This document shows, piece after piece, positions 5,891 to 12,697 of a stretch of 12,697 nucleotides of DNA. The notes under the pieces were generated by a model, which was given only the letters and a program-made list of their open reading frames with translations, did not search any database and was not told the DNA's origin. How positions within the stretch are numbered: position 1 is the stretch's first letter; each line of letters starts with the position of its first letter. Location: contig JAJFUH010000188.1 of the NCBI GenBank assembly GCA_021372535.1, positions 1 to 12,697 on the forward strand, in the 5' to 3' direction. This DNA is from a bacterium. Lineage in GTDB: Bacteria; Latescibacterota; Latescibacteria; Latescibacterales; Latescibacteraceae. The translations under genes were made by a program, and so were the position numbers.

Positions 5891-7468
5891 ATGAAAAAAC
5901 TGAATAGTGCATCTATACTTTCGATCCTTTTTCTTTTGGGTATACTGGTGATGGTAAACGCGATAGGAATCAGGTATTTCCTTCGCGCCGACCTTACCAG
6001 CGCAAACATGTATTCTCTTGCCAAGGCATCAAAAAATATCGTCGGCAGCGTCGAGGACAAAATCCTCGTCAAGGCATACTTCTCCCCCAACCTGCCGGGC
6101 AATTATTCGAGCATAGAACGCTATCTCCATGATATGCTCGATGATTACCGGGCGTATTCGCATGGCCATTTCGAATACGAATTCATCAACCCGGGCAACG
6201 AACAGAAACTTGAAGAGGAGGCACAGAGCTTCCAGATTCCTCCGCGGCAGTTTCAGGTTGTAGAGAACGACAAGATCGAGGTCGTAAAGGGGTATACGGG
6301 AGTCGCTTTCGTGTACGGCGACAAAAAGGAAGCCCTGCCGTCAATCGACAATATCGATAACCTCGAATACGAGATCACAAGCCTGATCAAACGCATCACC
6401 ACCGACCGTCAGCCGATACTGGGCGTAGCCTCGACGGGAACCGAGCAGGACAGGCAGCAGATGCAGAAGCTCTATGAAGCCCTTGGCCGTAATTATAACG
6501 TTCAGCCGGTTGATTTGGATAAAACCATAGAAAAAGGGGTGGATGGCCTTCTGATCCTGGCGCCCCGCCTGCCGTTTACCGACTGGCAGCTTTTCAATAT
6601 CGACCAGTATATAATCAACGGCGGCAAAGCCATGATGCTCATGAACTGGTATCACGCGGATATCCGCGAGGGCCAGCAGGCGATGCCGTACGAACTCAAT
6701 ATCAACAAACTCCTGAACGCCTATGGTATCGGTCTAGGCGAGGACATGATCAGCGATGCGAACTGCGCCACGGTTGGCATGACATCGCAGCAGGGATTCT
6801 TTCAGGTAACCCAGCCGGTGAGATTCCCCTATTTCCCGGTGATACAGACATTCAATCCCAGCAATATAATCACGCGTGACCTCCAGAAAATTCAGACATA
6901 TTATCCGTCATCGGTCGATACAACACTCGCCGCAGCCAAGGGATTCACGGTACAGGGACTCATGTATACCTCGAATCTGGCAACGAGAGATACGGGCCCG
7001 GCGGTCTATCTCGATCCCTTCCGGAGGAGAACGAAACAGGACTTCCCCGAATCGCATATCCCTATCGCTGCGCTGGTCAGAGGCAAGTTCAAATCATTTT
7101 TAGCCGAATCGGGTCCACCGGCGCAAAACAAGGACGGCGAGGCATACAGCGGGCCGTTTAAAGCTGAAGCAGATGCCGAAAACAGACTCATTCTTGTCGG
7201 CGACGGGCATCTGGGGATTGACCAATACATTGACGCATACGGGCTCATGTTCATGCAGAACGCAATCGACTGGCTGATTCAGAGTGAAGACCTCATAGCC
7301 ATCAGGTCCAAGCAGATTCCCCAGAAACCGTTGAAGGATATTCCGCCGGTTGCCAAGAAGTTTGTCAAGTGGGGCAATCTTTTCGGGCCGACTATTCTGA
7401 TAATCATACTGGGAATCGTGCTGTGGCAGGTTCGCCGTATCAAGAAAAAAGCCTTGATGGCTCTGTGA
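5891..7468 (+). CDS. GldG-like ABC transporter auxiliary protein
   Basis: The product has 525 residues. A membrane segment at about 8-26 is followed by FLRADLTSANMYSLAKASKN (30-49). This is the hallmark start of the ABC_transp_aux/GldG family, in which an R-x-DLT...YSLS pattern leads into a large extracytoplasmic region. A second membrane segment lies at about 498-512, followed by a basic cytoplasmic tail (RRIKKKALMAL). The bulk, about 30-490, is therefore expected outside the inner membrane, anchored at both ends. GAGGAGG (5876-5882) overlaps the permease stop codon and lies 8 bases before the ATG. In families of this type the protein pairs with a GldF-like permease. Its biochemical role is unknown, and it could contact substrate or envelope partners. 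Confidence 0.9.
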   Translation: MKKLNSASILSILFLLGILVMVNAIGIRYFLRADLTSANMYSLAKASKNIVGSVEDKILVKAYFSPNLPGNYSSIERYLHDMLDDYRAYSHGHFEYEFINPGNEQKLEEEAQSFQIPPRQFQVVENDKIEVVKGYTGVAFVYGDKKEALPSIDNIDNLEYEITSLIKRITTDRQPILGVASTGTEQDRQQMQKLYEALGRNYNVQPVDLDKTIEKGVDGLLILAPRLPFTDWQLFNIDQYIINGGKAMMLMNWYHADIREGQQAMPYELNINKLLNAYGIGLGEDMISDANCATVGMTSQQGFFQVTQPVRFPYFPVIQTFNPSNIITRDLQKIQTYYPSSVDTTLAAAKGFTVQGLMYTSNLATRDTGPAVYLDPFRRRTKQDFPESHIPIAALVRGKFKSFLAESGPPAQNKDGEAYSGPFKAEADAENRLILVGDGHLGIDQYIDAYGLMFMQNAIDWLIQSEDLIAIRSKQIPQKPLKDIPPVAKKFVKWGNLFGPTILIIILGIVLWQVRRIKKKALMAL

Positions 7469-7485
7469 TGTAGGGAGGCGATGTA

Positions 7486-8415
7486 ATGAAAAATAAAACA
7501 ACACTCATGCTTGGCGGTGCATTTCTCGTTCTTGTTCTGATTTTCCTGATTACATCCTATAATCCGCCGGAAGAGACAAAAGGGGCAACAGCATTGTTCC
7601 CGAGCGAAAAACCGCTTATCGACAAGTTTGAGATCAAGCGGGCCAACGGGGAAAGCATTGTGCTGGAGAAGAAAAACAGCCTCTGGTATATAACCTCTCC
7701 CTTTGAATACAAAGCCTCGGATGTAGCCATCGAGCAAACTATCACCGGTCTGCTCAATATTCAGATCGATGGTGTCGTATCGAACCGGAAAGAGGCTCAG
7801 GAAAAATTTGGCGTGAGCGATTCGACAGGCATATCGCTGAAAGCTTACAGCAATGGGAAAAGTGTGCTCGATGTCATCGCCGGAAAAAACACTGTCGACC
7901 TGACACATACCTATGTACGTATGGCGAATTCATCCGATATATCGCTCTGGCGTGGTCTGTTCGCTCGTCAGATTGACAAGGAAATCGACGATTGGCGTGA
8001 CAAGACCATCTACAGCTTCAATCCCGGAGATATCCTCACTGTTTCGATAAAACAGGGTTCTATAATCCGTGAAGCCGTACTTCAGGACACCACATGGGTC
8101 TATAAGGAAAACGGCAAGGAAAAACCTGTCGACCAGGCGAAGATAAAACAGTCGGTGAATTTTATCGCCACCATGAACTGCGATACGTTTGCCGAAGGGC
8201 CGGACATCCCCAGGGCAGCTGAAAAAGCGGCTGATACACAGGTCACCTTCACCGTACGAAACGGCGACAAGCACACTTACGATGTCTGGACACCGGGTGA
8301 AAACGACAACGGCCGTTACCTCGTCCGGAAAGAAAACGGCGACATTCTTTTCCGTTTTTACCGGTTCCGCGGTTCGCGGATTATCCTGAACTATGAGGAT
8401 ATAAAATCGATTTAA
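7486..8415 (+). CDS. DUF4340 domain-containing protein
   Basis: The product has 309 residues. A single membrane segment (7-24) is followed by an extracytoplasmic domain. The pattern FEIKRANGESIVLEKKNSLW (about 44-63), then a paired-strand region, FGVSDSTGISLKAYSNGKSV and later TYVRMANSSDISL, is typical of DUF4340 proteins. These habitually follow a GldG-like gene. GGGAGG (7473-7478) lies 7 bases before the ATG. An ATGTAATG overlap places a start-stop pair (7481-7486) immediately before the real start; it is probably accidental. This is the last gene of the operon, followed by a terminator. Its function is unknown, and the context suggests it is the fourth subunit of the exporter complex, with its bulk in the periplasm. 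Confidence 0.88.
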   Translation: MKNKTTLMLGGAFLVLVLIFLITSYNPPEETKGATALFPSEKPLIDKFEIKRANGESIVLEKKNSLWYITSPFEYKASDVAIEQTITGLLNIQIDGVVSNRKEAQEKFGVSDSTGISLKAYSNGKSVLDVIAGKNTVDLTHTYVRMANSSDISLWRGLFARQIDKEIDDWRDKTIYSFNPGDILTVSIKQGSIIREAVLQDTTWVYKENGKEKPVDQAKIKQSVNFIATMNCDTFAEGPDIPRAAEKAADTQVTFTVRNGDKHTYDVWTPGENDNGRYLVRKENGDILFRFYRFRGSRIILNYEDIKSI

Positions 8416-8435
8416 CTGTACCGAAATCATTGCAG

Positions 8436-8470
8436 GGGGATGTATCGTACATTGATACATCCCCTTTTTT
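8436..8470 (+). terminator. Intrinsic terminator of the exporter operon
   Basis: GGGGATGTATC (8436-8446) and GATACATCCCC (8454-8464) form an 11-bp perfect stem with a 7-base loop, followed directly by six T. It begins 21 bases after the DUF4340 stop codon. Confidence 0.95.
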
Positions 8471-8537
8471 ATTGCATCATACTCTCCTTCGTGATACTTT
8501 ACTGTTTCTTCTGATCCGCTCAATTCACAAGATTTTA

Positions 8538-8590
8538 TAGAACACAGATTGACGCGAATATGATGGATTTTCGCGGATTTGATTTTTTTA
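8538..8590 (+). repeat. ACACAGATT...CGCGGATT-type intergenic repeat
   Basis: The stretch begins AGAACACAGATTGACGCG and continues through GGATTTTCGCGGATTT to a T-run. I recognise this wording from memory as a degenerate intergenic repeat found in many bacterial genomes. The CGCGGATTT end parallels the ACGGATTT at 345-352. It contains no coding potential. Confidence 0.5.
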
Positions 8591-8675
8591 TTATCTTTTT
8601 TGATGTGAATGATTAATAGAAACCTTTGAAGTAATTGTTAGTAACATGCCCGAATGCTTGATATAATACTTTTTT

Positions 8676-8758
8676 CCCTCTCCTGTTTACGGGAGAGGGA
8701 CAGAGCGTGAGGGTAATTGCTCTCATCCCTGACCCTTCATCCATACAGGGGAGAAGGG
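8676..8758. repeat. Double-hairpin CCCTCTCC/GGAGAGGG intergenic element
   Basis: CCCTCTCC (8676-8683) pairs with GGAGAGGG (8692-8699) in a perfect 8-bp hairpin. CCCTTC (8733-8738) pairs with GAAGGG (8753-8758) in a second one. The two halves are also imperfect inverted copies of each other: CCCTCTCC at the left end matches GGAGAAGGG at the right with one bulge, and GAGGG...GTGAG inside matches CTCAT...CCCTTC. The whole 83-base element is therefore one large palindrome with a hairpin in each arm, like a REP doublet (BIME). It strongly resembles the CCCTCTCCC...GGGAGAGGG repeats seen between genes in many bacteria. Confidence 0.65.
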
Positions 8759-8845
8759 AATTAATGACCGATGTGAGTACGATCTTTTTCATTGTTCCAA
8801 AGATTTTAATAATTAGTAAAGATAGTACAAACAATCTATTATACC

Positions 8846-8878
8846 CATTTGTGTCTTTGTGTCTTTGTGGTTTAATAC
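8846..8878 (+). repeat. GTGTCTTT tandem, dispersed intergenic repeat
   Basis: GTGTCTTT occurs at 8851-8858 and 8859-8866, followed by GTGGTTTAA. It has the same layout as the CTCCGTG copy at 356-383. It lies about 60 bases upstream of the CBM9/DUF5916 gene, in the same orientation. I know this repeat from memory as widespread in intergenic DNA of unrelated bacteria. Confidence 0.55.
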
Positions 8879-8906
8879 TTTCATGAATAATCCGGACTAG
8901 AACGTT

Positions 8907-8912
8907 TATAAT
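8907..8912 (+). promoter_or_regulatory. Candidate -10 box for the CBM9/DUF5916 gene
   Basis: TATAAT is a perfect -10 hexamer 24 bases before the ATG at 8937. The expected -35 position (8884-8889, TGAATA) is poor. Transcription would start near 8919 and leave only about 18 bases of leader, with GAGGA (8920-8924) at its 5' end. This is possible but weak. Confidence 0.3.
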
Positions 8913-8936
8913 TATTTCCGAGGATTAACTGTTACC

Positions 8937-11381
8937 ATGAGCTCTATCCGGTATACAATGAGTATTGCTGTCACAGCGGCTATCCTTTTTCTTTTTTCAT
9001 CCGTACTCCATGCGGATGAAATCGACAATATCCGTCACTACCGTATCTCTGACACTGCGATTATCATTTATTATGATCTCCGGTGCGCCGGACCCCGGAA
9101 TATCTCTGTCGAGGTCTCGCCGGACGGTGGCGTACATTTCTCCATAAAGCCCCGGACGCTTTCCGGCGATGTCGGTAACGGTATCATGCCCGGCCTTTCG
9201 AAACGCATACGATGGGACATTGCCGACGATGGCATCGAACTTACCGAAAACGCCGTGATTCGGGTAATTACCGGGAGCACTGCTGAAACGCTCCTCCCGT
9301 CTCAGGAAACGGGTAAAAAAACAGTCGTCGCCGTCCGGACAGACACCTCCCTGAAAATCGACGGTCTTCTCAATGAATCTTCCTGGATTAATTCAGTTCC
9401 CGCCTCAGGCTTCATTCAGCGTGAACAGACAGAGGGCGCCCCGGCAACGGAAAAAACCGAAATAAGAATACTCTATGATGATGAAAACGTGTATATCGGC
9501 GTCATGTGTTATGATTCGAATCCCGGCGCAATAATCCGTAACGAGATGGACAGGGATGTCGACCTGGTGAGCGACGATAACTTCACCCTGGTCCTCGACA
9601 CCTTCGAGGCGAAACGGAGCGGATATTTTTTCGAGATTAATCCGAACGGCGCACGCTATGACGGTTTCTTCTACGGCGGCGAGCTGATCAATCCCGACTG
9701 GGACGGTGTATGGGACGCGGTAACCCGGGTGACCGATTCCGGGTGGTCGGCCGAGGTTGTCATACCCTTCAAAACACTCAGGTTTCCCAATACCGAGAGC
9801 CAGACATGGGGCATAAATTTCCGTCGGATCATCCGCCGCAAGAACGAGGAGGTTCTCTGGTGCTCGTGGAAAAGGGACGATGGTCTCTTTCAACTGATAA
9901 AAGCCGGAAACCTGACCGGCATACAGCATGTTCATCACGGGAGAAAGTTCGAATTCATGCCTTATGTTCTTGGCGGTATGGAAAAAAACGATTCCGGGAA
10001 AAAGAGAGATTTAAAATACGGTGGGGACATCATCTATCCTATAACGACCGATCTGACCCTCAACGTAACGACCTATACCGACTTTGCGCAGGTCGAGACC
10101 GACAAGGAGCAGATAAATCTTACACGGTTCAGTCTCTTTTACCCCGAAAAACGTGATTTTTTCCTCGAAGGCTCGGAAATATACGATTTCGATACGGGAT
10201 ACTTTGAAAAAGTATACCATTCCCGGCGGATCGGAATCAGCCCCGAGCGTGAACAGGTTCCCATTATCGGCGGAGTGAATCTCTCGGGAAGAATAGGCTC
10301 CTATAGTATCGGGGTGCTCAATATTCAGACCGACAGCAAAGGTATATATCCTGAGGCAAACAGCACGGTAATCAGGCTGAAAAAAGATATCTGGGAAAAA
10401 TCCCGTATCGGGCTCATCGCCACCAACCTCTATGACAGTGAAAAACATCAGAATACAACAGCTGGTATGGACGTCTTCTATCAGACCAACCGGTTCCTCG
10501 GCAATAAAAATTTCTCTGTCAGGGGTGATGTAACCGGTTCGTTTACTGACGGCAGGCATGAGGACAACCTGTTCGGCAGGCTGTTCATCGATTATCCGAA
10601 CGACCTCATCGACAGCTTCTGGGAACTCTACCATGTGGGCGAACGGTTCAATCCCGAAATCGGATTCATAACACGGACCGGTATACGGAGAGTAAACGGT
10701 GCTGTCAGAGTCTACCCGCGCCCACAGATTCCGATGATCAACAAGCTCATATTCAAGCCCCTCGGAATAAACTATATAGCCGATATGGACGGGACCATGC
10801 TCGAGCGGACAATCACCTACTGGCCGTTCGGAATTCTCACCACGACCAATGATCTCATACGGTTCGAAATCGAGGACGGCTTCGACTTTGTCGACAGGAC
10901 ATTCACCATATTCGGCGATGCGGCGGTTCTCCCGGGGAAATATCACTGGACCGGTTACGGTGTCTATATGCTGAGCAATCCGAGCAGACCGCTTTCGCTC
11001 GAAGTGACAACCCGTACGGGAACGTTTTACAGCGGAGACCGTGATAACCTGAAAGCGGCTGGCACCTATAAGCTGAATAAAAACATATCTGTTTCATCGG
11101 AAATCGACTATAACGGCATCACTCTCGAAGGCAGGCATTTCATCACCCGTGAATACGGCAGCAGGCTCCATCTCAACCTCTCGACGAAGCTGACGACAAG
11201 CACGTTCATACAGTGGAACAACCAGACAAGGGAGGTCAATATGAATTTCCGCCTCCATTACATCCCCAATATCGGGAGCGACCTCTACTTCGTCTACAAC
11301 CACCTCTGGGACGAATCCGCCGATTACGAAACGCTCTACCGGACGGGTATCCTCAAGCTGTCGTATCTTTTCAGGTTTTAA
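8937..11381 (+). CDS. CBM9-like / DUF5916 outer-membrane protein
   Basis: The product has 814 residues. It has a signal peptide (MSSIRYTMSIA..., hydrophobic to about 24, likely cut after SVLHA, residue 26). Residues 28-112 form an Ig-like module, with VEVSPDGG (58-65), LSGDVGNGIMPGLSK (75-89) and IRWDIADDG (91-99), seen in other exported proteins. Residues about 128-325 match family 9 carbohydrate-binding-like domains: LKIDGLLNESSW (139-150), then YDDENVYIGVMCYD (180-193) and FFEINPNGARYDG (231-243). From about 335 comes DUF5916, with its hallmark DFAQVETDKEQINLTRFSLF (382-401) and PEKRDFFLEG (403-412). The rest is rich in beta strands and ends in YLFRF, a terminal Phe typical of outer-membrane barrels. 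It probably sits in the outer membrane and binds sugar polymers, but its function is unproven. The start has GAGGA 12 bases upstream, a longer spacing than usual. It converges with the lyase gene, 33 bases away. Confidence 0.9.
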   Translation: MSSIRYTMSIAVTAAILFLFSSVLHADEIDNIRHYRISDTAIIIYYDLRCAGPRNISVEVSPDGGVHFSIKPRTLSGDVGNGIMPGLSKRIRWDIADDGIELTENAVIRVITGSTAETLLPSQETGKKTVVAVRTDTSLKIDGLLNESSWINSVPASGFIQREQTEGAPATEKTEIRILYDDENVYIGVMCYDSNPGAIIRNEMDRDVDLVSDDNFTLVLDTFEAKRSGYFFEINPNGARYDGFFYGGELINPDWDGVWDAVTRVTDSGWSAEVVIPFKTLRFPNTESQTWGINFRRIIRRKNEEVLWCSWKRDDGLFQLIKAGNLTGIQHVHHGRKFEFMPYVLGGMEKNDSGKKRDLKYGGDIIYPITTDLTLNVTTYTDFAQVETDKEQINLTRFSLFYPEKRDFFLEGSEIYDFDTGYFEKVYHSRRIGISPEREQVPIIGGVNLSGRIGSYSIGVLNIQTDSKGIYPEANSTVIRLKKDIWEKSRIGLIATNLYDSEKHQNTTAGMDVFYQTNRFLGNKNFSVRGDVTGSFTDGRHEDNLFGRLFIDYPNDLIDSFWELYHVGERFNPEIGFITRTGIRRVNGAVRVYPRPQIPMINKLIFKPLGINYIADMDGTMLERTITYWPFGILTTTNDLIRFEIEDGFDFVDRTFTIFGDAAVLPGKYHWTGYGVYMLSNPSRPLSLEVTTRTGTFYSGDRDNLKAAGTYKLNKNISVSSEIDYNGITLEGRHFITREYGSRLHLNLSTKLTTSTFIQWNNQTREVNMNFRLHYIPNIGSDLYFVYNHLWDESADYETLYRTGILKLSYLFRF

Positions 11382-11385
11382 AGAA

Positions 11386-11405
11386 GTTTCATACCTCAAT
11401 GAAAC
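11386..11405. other. Hairpin between convergent genes
   Basis: GTTTCAT (11386-11392) pairs with ATGAAAC (11399-11405) across a 6-base loop, in the 33-base gap between the two converging stop codons. There is no T-run on either strand, so it is at best a weak bidirectional terminator. Confidence 0.3.
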
Positions 11406-11414
11406 ACCATCCCA

Positions 11415-12697
11415 TTATTCCAGAACAAGTCCGTCCGCGCCACGCCTGAACCTGTATGAATACGTTTTCCCTCCCTTTGAAAACGACAGCACCAGCGATC
11501 CGTCACCACCTTTATTATATCGCATGGTAGATGCAATGTTGGCGGCTTCACGGTCATGCTCCGCGGGGAGAATGACCGTTGCGATCACCGTTCGTTCCCC
11601 GGGCGCATTCACCACCGTACCGAAATAGGGTACCCACCTGAAAGTCGCATTCCGCTGTGCCATCATGACTGCGTGTTTTCCGGGCCTGATGGTGTATGGA
11701 CAGTCAATGGCGGGAATGACAGCCATATTCCCTTTATCGCCCTTGAGGAAAACATAATTATCCATTATAGAATATTCCGCCGAAGAATGATACCGAACCT
11801 CGATCTCCGCACCTTTGGAGCACGTGACCTCGTCCAGAACGACGGTGATCAGCGGTTTTTCCAGGATGATATGGCGACTCCAGCCCTTGAGCTCCACTCC
11901 GGGGTATGCTTTGGTCTGGTCCATGATGGTGTAATCGCGGTTTTTACCCGGGCGGAATTCGACAATCTTTCCACCGACTGCCATATCCCAGGGCTTGTTC
12001 TTGAGTTTGCCGGGTATCTGCTTCTCGCCGTTGACTATGACCGTATTGTGACCGATGCTCGACGCAAGGGGATAATTCCACCGCTCCTCGTCGAAATATG
12101 CCTTGTCATACCCGGCGCTGCCGTGATCGCAGATAAACTCCTGACCGCGCCAGTAAAGGCTGAAGTGCCCCGAGTCGAGGTGACCGTGGTGAGGGTCGTT
12201 ATGGAGACCGGATTTGGCGGCGATGACAACTTTTTCCGGGTCGGTGAAATCGCTCCGCATGATGACCCATTCCACCGCGGGGAAACGAACCGAAACCTCA
12301 TTCGGAAGTGCGGGAGTAATGGTGCTTTTCGGCCTGATACAGTCCATGAGGCTCGCAGGATGGTCGTCCGTCAGGTTCTTTCTCAGCCATGCAGCGCAGG
12401 GATTACCGGTTTCGGCCGCGAGGTCGTTGAAAAGGGAATACGATCCGAATGTGCCGCCGCCCGAATCGCCGAAGTGAACTGATTTGTCGGGAGGTATCTG
12501 GCAGAAGATAAAGGTTCTGACCGCATCATCGAACCGTGGATGCTTGTAGAGGTTACATTTCCCGTCGGTCACACGATTGAGAACATCGGCGAATTCGAGG
12601 GATGAGTCGATCATGTAATTGAGATACCCGATACCCTCCTGCCAGCCGCCGTCCCCGACCTCGTCGAGGGTTTTACCGATACGGTTGAGAGACTCGG
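11415..12697 (-). CDS. Heparinase II/III-family polysaccharide lyase, C-terminal part
   Basis: The frame ends with TAA at 11417-11415 and is open to the right edge, giving 426 visible residues. The ATG at 12614 is internal, because family sequence continues upstream of it: GDGGWQEGIGYLNY (about 14-27) is the conserved segment around the catalytic Tyr in this superfamily. Further on, RFPAVEWVIMRSDF (137-150), SGLHNDPHHGHLDSGHFSLY (162-181), ICDHGSAGYD (188-197) and IGHNTVIVNG (214-223) form the heparinase II/III beta-sandwich core. By analogy with Pedobacter heparinase II, His170 is a candidate active-site residue, and His172, Asp189 and His216 are candidate metal ligands. Such enzymes cleave uronic-acid polysaccharides (heparin, alginate or related) by beta-elimination. 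The substrate cannot be told here. The N-terminal alpha/alpha toroid and any signal peptide lie beyond the window. Confidence 0.88.
   Translation of the reverse strand, partial: ESLNRIGKTLDEVGDGGWQEGIGYLNYMIDSSLEFADVLNRVTDGKCNLYKHPRFDDAVRTFIFCQIPPDKSVHFGDSGGGTFGSYSLFNDLAAETGNPCAAWLRKNLTDDHPASLMDCIRPKSTITPALPNEVSVRFPAVEWVIMRSDFTDPEKVVIAAKSGLHNDPHHGHLDSGHFSLYWRGQEFICDHGSAGYDKAYFDEERWNYPLASSIGHNTVIVNGEKQIPGKLKNKPWDMAVGGKIVEFRPGKNRDYTIMDQTKAYPGVELKGWSRHIILEKPLITVVLDEVTCSKGAEIEVRYHSSAEYSIMDNYVFLKGDKGNMAVIPAIDCPYTIRPGKHAVMMAQRNATFRWVPYFGTVVNAPGERTVIATVILPAEHDREAANIASTMRYNKGGDGSLVLSFSKGGKTYSYRFRRGADGLVLE

Larger units (their letters stand above)
8416..8936. other. Intergenic region rich in dispersed repeats
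   Basis: This 521-base gap holds the operon terminator (8436-8470), three different repeat elements (8538-8590, 8676-8758 and 8846-8878) and a weak promoter (8907-8912). I see no small gene with a ribosome binding site; the short minus-strand ORF across 8613-8834 runs through the repeats and resembles nothing. Confidence 0.65.

Noticed and set aside
8846-8878. GTGTCTTT tandem read as a CRISPR fragment or microsatellite
   Set aside because: There are no spacers, and the units degenerate in the same way as the copy at 356-383, so a dispersed repeat is the better reading.
10011-10946. Minus-strand open frame of 311 codons
   Set aside because: It is antisense to the CBM9/DUF5916 gene, has no ribosome binding site or recognisable motif, and arises from codon bias of the real gene.
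11556-12482. Plus-strand open frame of 308 codons
   Set aside because: It is antisense to the heparinase-type lyase, whose conserved motifs lie on the minus strand.
12612-12614. ATG on the minus strand as the start of the lyase gene
   Set aside because: The frame continues upstream with conserved family sequence (GGWQEGIGYLNY), so this Met is internal and the gene is cut by the window edge.

Overview
The window comes from a Gram-negative bacterium of moderate GC. It probably belongs to an uncultured FCB-like or Latescibacterota-like lineage, but that placement is an inference from gene content: a GldA/GldF/GldG-type exporter cassette, a DUF5916 outer-membrane protein, a heparinase II/III-type lyase and a secreted propeller protein. 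No rRNA, tRNA, CRISPR array, phage or transposase gene is visible.

Layout from left to right. (1) Bases 1-78, minus strand, hold the first 26 codons of a ferritin-like/rubrerythrin-type protein. An AT-rich palindrome resembling a PerR/Fur-type operator lies upstream of it. (2) Bases 499-1923, plus strand, encode a secreted beta-propeller-like protein of unknown function. (3) Bases 2430-3686 encode transcription termination factor Rho. It has a good sigma70 promoter about 350 bases upstream, a long AT-rich leader, and a strong intrinsic terminator at 3709-3736. (4) Bases 4222-8415 form a tight four-gene operon: ABC ATPase (GldA-like), ABC-2 permease (GldF-like), GldG-like auxiliary protein and DUF4340 protein. 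The gaps are 3, 13 and 17 bases, and the operon ends in a near-perfect terminator at 8436-8470. (5) Bases 8937-11381 encode an 814-residue protein with a signal peptide, an N-terminal Ig-like module, a family 9 carbohydrate-binding-like domain and a DUF5916 beta-barrel. (6) Converging on it from the right edge is the 3' portion of a heparinase II/III-family polysaccharide lyase (minus strand, 11415 to beyond 12697).

The four ATPase-operon products probably assemble as one envelope complex. The CBM9/DUF5916 protein and the lyase both point to handling of polysaccharide at the cell surface, although they are convergent and not co-transcribed. Rho is a housekeeping gene between them.

The most unusual content is in the four intergenic gaps of 420-535 bases. 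Three of them carry short repeats that I recognise from memory as types scattered between genes in many unrelated environmental bacteria: a GTGTCTTT/CTCCGTG tandem, an ACACAGATT/CACGGATT type, a CCCTCTCC...GGAGAGGG double hairpin, and an ATGCCGAA...TTCGGCAT palindrome. I see no convincing new multi-gene system. The repeats, the exporter cassette without visible partners, and an unusual Rho P-loop are the items worth following.
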